From Rostrohypoxylon terebratum (lineage: Eukaryota > Ascomycota > Sordariomycetes > Xylariales > Hypoxylaceae): a DNA stretch of 64,000 nt. The position numbers were made by a program, and so were the translations under genes. The stretch covers positions 30,116 to 94,115 of the forward strand of contig MU385966.1 of NCBI GenBank assembly GCA_022497145.1, in the 5' to 3' direction. Of this stretch, positions 61,417 to 64,000 are shown one piece after another. The notes under the pieces are model-generated. The model saw nothing but the letters and a program-made list of their open reading frames with translations. It made no database searches and was not told the origin of the DNA. How positions within the stretch are numbered: position 1 is the first letter of the stretch; every line of letters starts with the position of its first letter.

Positions 61417-64000
61417 CTTGGATAGCCCTATGCCACCATCGAGAAGGAGTGATGTCGACATTTTGGGTCCGGTTGTTCCAAGCTTGTGTCTGGCTAAAGT
61501 TCTCTCGGCTAGAAGAACTGACCCCGGCTGTAGGAAAGACGTGGCCGCGACGAGATCTTAACTACGACCTGATATCGACTTCAACATTCCGATCCGGAGT
61601 ATATATCGATATTCGACCTTAGCCAGGGGTATAATTAGGAATTCCAGAAGCCCTACGTAGATTTCGTGTTGAGGCGCAGAACCGACTAACGTGTTCCCGC
61701 GCGATTCCCCCAGGGGTCCATCGGATCTCCAGCGGCTTAAGGGCGATTTGGAAAAAAGCTTAAATCGCAGATGAATCGTGATAGCAGTCGTCTATGGCGC
61801 GAGATCATGGATTGAGCGATCGTCATGATGCATCTGCGTTCCTGATATCCCCCCTAATTGGCACCTTACTACAGACACCGTAGAAAACAGGTTCATCTGA
61901 CCTAGTAATAGTGCCAGCCAGTCAGATTCAATCTTTGGGAATTGTTAGTATACTCCCAGGTCAAATGTGCTTATATTCAGTGGAGTCTGTAGTAAGGTGC
62001 CAATTAAGGAGATATTAAGATTCGGAGTAGAACCGCCCGTTTCTGAAGGCGGTTCCCTTTAACCGCAATCGGGTCTGCCAGCCAATTTCTGCTGTTGTTA
62101 TTGGATCCCCAGATCTATTACCCTTAAGGTGATATTGAGCCACGCTTTGCTTCAGCCATATCAAAACGTTACGTTCGAGCGGGTAGTCCCTCGGCCCACT
62201 GTATCTCGGGAGTAACCCTCAGTTATTTTTGGCCAGGTGTGTCGGATATTTATTAATCAGCGTAGATATCCGTGTATATATATGTCTCCAACGTTGGTTG
62301 CTTATTACTAGCTTTATTCAACATACATTAGTAGTATCTGCGGCAAGATAGGTAATATTTCATTGGTATCCGTAGAGGCTTGGTTGTGGTCCGTTGGGAG
62401 AGCTATCTGGGAAGGTGAACGGTGACCGGTGAGTCTAGTAAGTTACTAATTGGTTGGATTAGTTGCCGTTGGAGTCAAAAAATCACCTACCAAGCGCGGA
62501 ATGGAGATATCGAAAACTTCATTTCGTATGGACTTCTTACGTAGGAGATGAGTGGTATTACCAAGCTTTGAGGTCATGTCATCGAGGCATTGATACCGGG
62601 GTCTGATGTGCATTGGTCGAGGTCAAAACCTTGAGGCACATATTACCTACATCGTAAATAATTGTTATGTTTACCCAATGGAGTGATTGTAAAATTCTAC
62701 TAAATTTTAACGTAAACACTATGTCTCATTGATGCCATGCTGGAGGCAGGTATGAGTTCCGTTCCATTGAATGGAAGCTACTTACTTAACCCTTCCAACA
62801 AAATTCCATATCACGACATACGTCTATTGTGAGATCATCTAGTTTGACAAAATGGTATTTGTATTAACCATTAATAATACGTCGGTGATATATCATCTAG
62901 TTCTTACATAGGTGATGACAACATGATGATAAATATTACCTGCCAGGGAACAATTGATATCCGCTTCCGCCTCCTTGGATGTTTTGAGATATGGCAACAT
63001 CGCTACCTAGCTACTTATGTTTCTCATGTTTCTGTGAAGAATTGTTAGCTGTACGATCAAGCGAAAATACGCATACGGAAACCTCCAGTATTCCTACTTC
63101 TAGATGTGTCCTCGGGAACTTGAGCTTCGCCGACCTGTATACCCCCAACAGTTTCACCGACAACGGAATAGTGAGGGTTATCGTCGATTTCGCTCGTATG
63201 AATCTTGATACTTCTGCTAGTCGTGAGTAAACATGGTATAGAAAGGTAAGAGTGATTATTTACCTGACGTGGAGTCTACTTATCAGCCTCATCTCGGTTT
63301 CATTGAACATATAGCCGCTCTCGAAGTGTTCCTTTACTATTTGGTACGCAGTGTTCTGTTGTTGCGGGTCAATAAGATCTTGAACAAGAATGACTTCTGA
63401 TCTAGAGACGGTGAACGAGACTGTAACGCCCCCGGAAGTAGTTCTGTTGGTTACTATGCCTAGGAAAGCCATCTTGATCTGGGCCAGAATATTTGCACAT
63501 AGGTAGTATCGAAATGCTAGTATGACGTTGTTCCATTTTCTAGACATGCGAGGGACGTTTACGTCTCTTATAAATATTTATCGCGGTCATGACTTCTATT
63601 CTAGTTCTAGCAAAACCAGTCATCAGTATTGCTTTCCATATTGTCAGCGAATTTCAGCAACACAGAACATGCTGCTTGCTCTGAGTCAACTTCTAATGAC
63701 AGTGACTGATACTCATTTCCATTACTTCTAACAATGTATGAATAAGGAACCTCCATGTTTTACCGTTGCCTATGTGCTTTTTATACCTATTTTAGACATG
63801 GATCGTTGCTCAATGCTGTGCATATTTGGAGCGAGAGGAGTATCGCACGTTAAGTGTTTATACATTGCTCATGCCATTTATTCATCGGAGCACTGTGTTG
63901 TGGAATATAAGCTAACATACCAGTATGCGCACATACCAGGTGCGGTCCACTTACCATTTTTGACAAATCCTTAATATCACCACCACCTTCAAAATTTAAT
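61417..64000. other. Gene-poor, AT-rich end of window
   Basis: Holds the MITE-like element and the cutinase promoter. A 95-codon minus-strand frame at 63260-63547 has no similarity I recognise and could be an exon of an unknown gene. Confidence 0.45.
61844..62015. mobile_element. MITE-like element with terminal inverted repeats
   Basis: About 30-base imperfect inverted repeats face each other at about 61844-61876 and 61984-62015. They share a perfect 22-base core, TAATTGGCACCTTACTACAG followed by AC, on opposite strands. The 100-odd bases between have no coding capacity. Size and layout match a non-autonomous DNA transposon (MITE). A target-site duplication was not clear. Confidence 0.7.

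Noticed and set aside
1..64000. CRISPR arrays, operons or ribosome binding sites
   Set aside because: None seen, and not expected in a spliced fungal nuclear sequence.

Overview
The window is nuclear DNA from a filamentous ascomycete (Pezizomycotina). Genes are split by short introns of about 50-110 bases with GTAAGT-type donors and CAG/TAG acceptors. The gene set includes a highly reducing polyketide synthase, several class II P450s, a cutinase, a C-terminal-motor kinesin and a LOA1-type acyltransferase. The cutinase fits a plant-associated lifestyle (inference). I cannot name the species.

Layout. 0-15.4 kb is an oxidative-tailoring block: a dead GMC oxidoreductase, a short-chain dehydrogenase, an 11-exon P450 on the minus strand, a divergent P450, a second related P450 in tandem with it, a dead FAD-linked oxidoreductase and a 3-ketosteroid-dehydrogenase-like flavoprotein. 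15.9-22.5 kb holds an amino-acid permease and a secreted double-propeller phytase-like protein with an EGF-like linker. 23.2-39.8 kb is the polyketide core: a 2291-residue highly reducing PKS (minus strand), a divergently transcribed FSH1-family serine hydrolase, and a 19-exon full-length ABC-B exporter. 39.8-46.4 kb is gene-poor with one frameshifted aminoglycoside-phosphotransferase-like gene. 46.4-58.8 kb looks like ordinary chromosome: a small hydrophilic protein, an AAAP amino-acid transporter, dihydroxy-acid dehydratase (ILV3), a LOA1-like acyltransferase and kinesin-14. 60.4-61.4 kb is a cutinase. The last 2.5 kb is gene-poor and contains a MITE-like element of about 170 bp.

How the parts may work together (inference). 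The PKS ends at its ACP with no release domain, so the neighbouring hydrolase is the natural candidate for off-loading the chain, and the ABC-B protein for export. The left block (SDR, three P450s, KstD-like enzyme) resembles steroid or triterpenoid tailoring sets, yet no terpene cyclase or oxidosqualene cyclase lies in the window. It is therefore either a second, cyclase-less pathway acting on a sterol made elsewhere, or the tailoring arm of the polyketide. Two redox genes are dead and one P450 has a suspicious splice junction, so the block is partly eroding. The PKS dehydratase motifs are altered. I see no pathway-specific transcription factor.

Exon models were assembled by hand from splice signals, reading-frame continuity and family similarity; all need transcript support.
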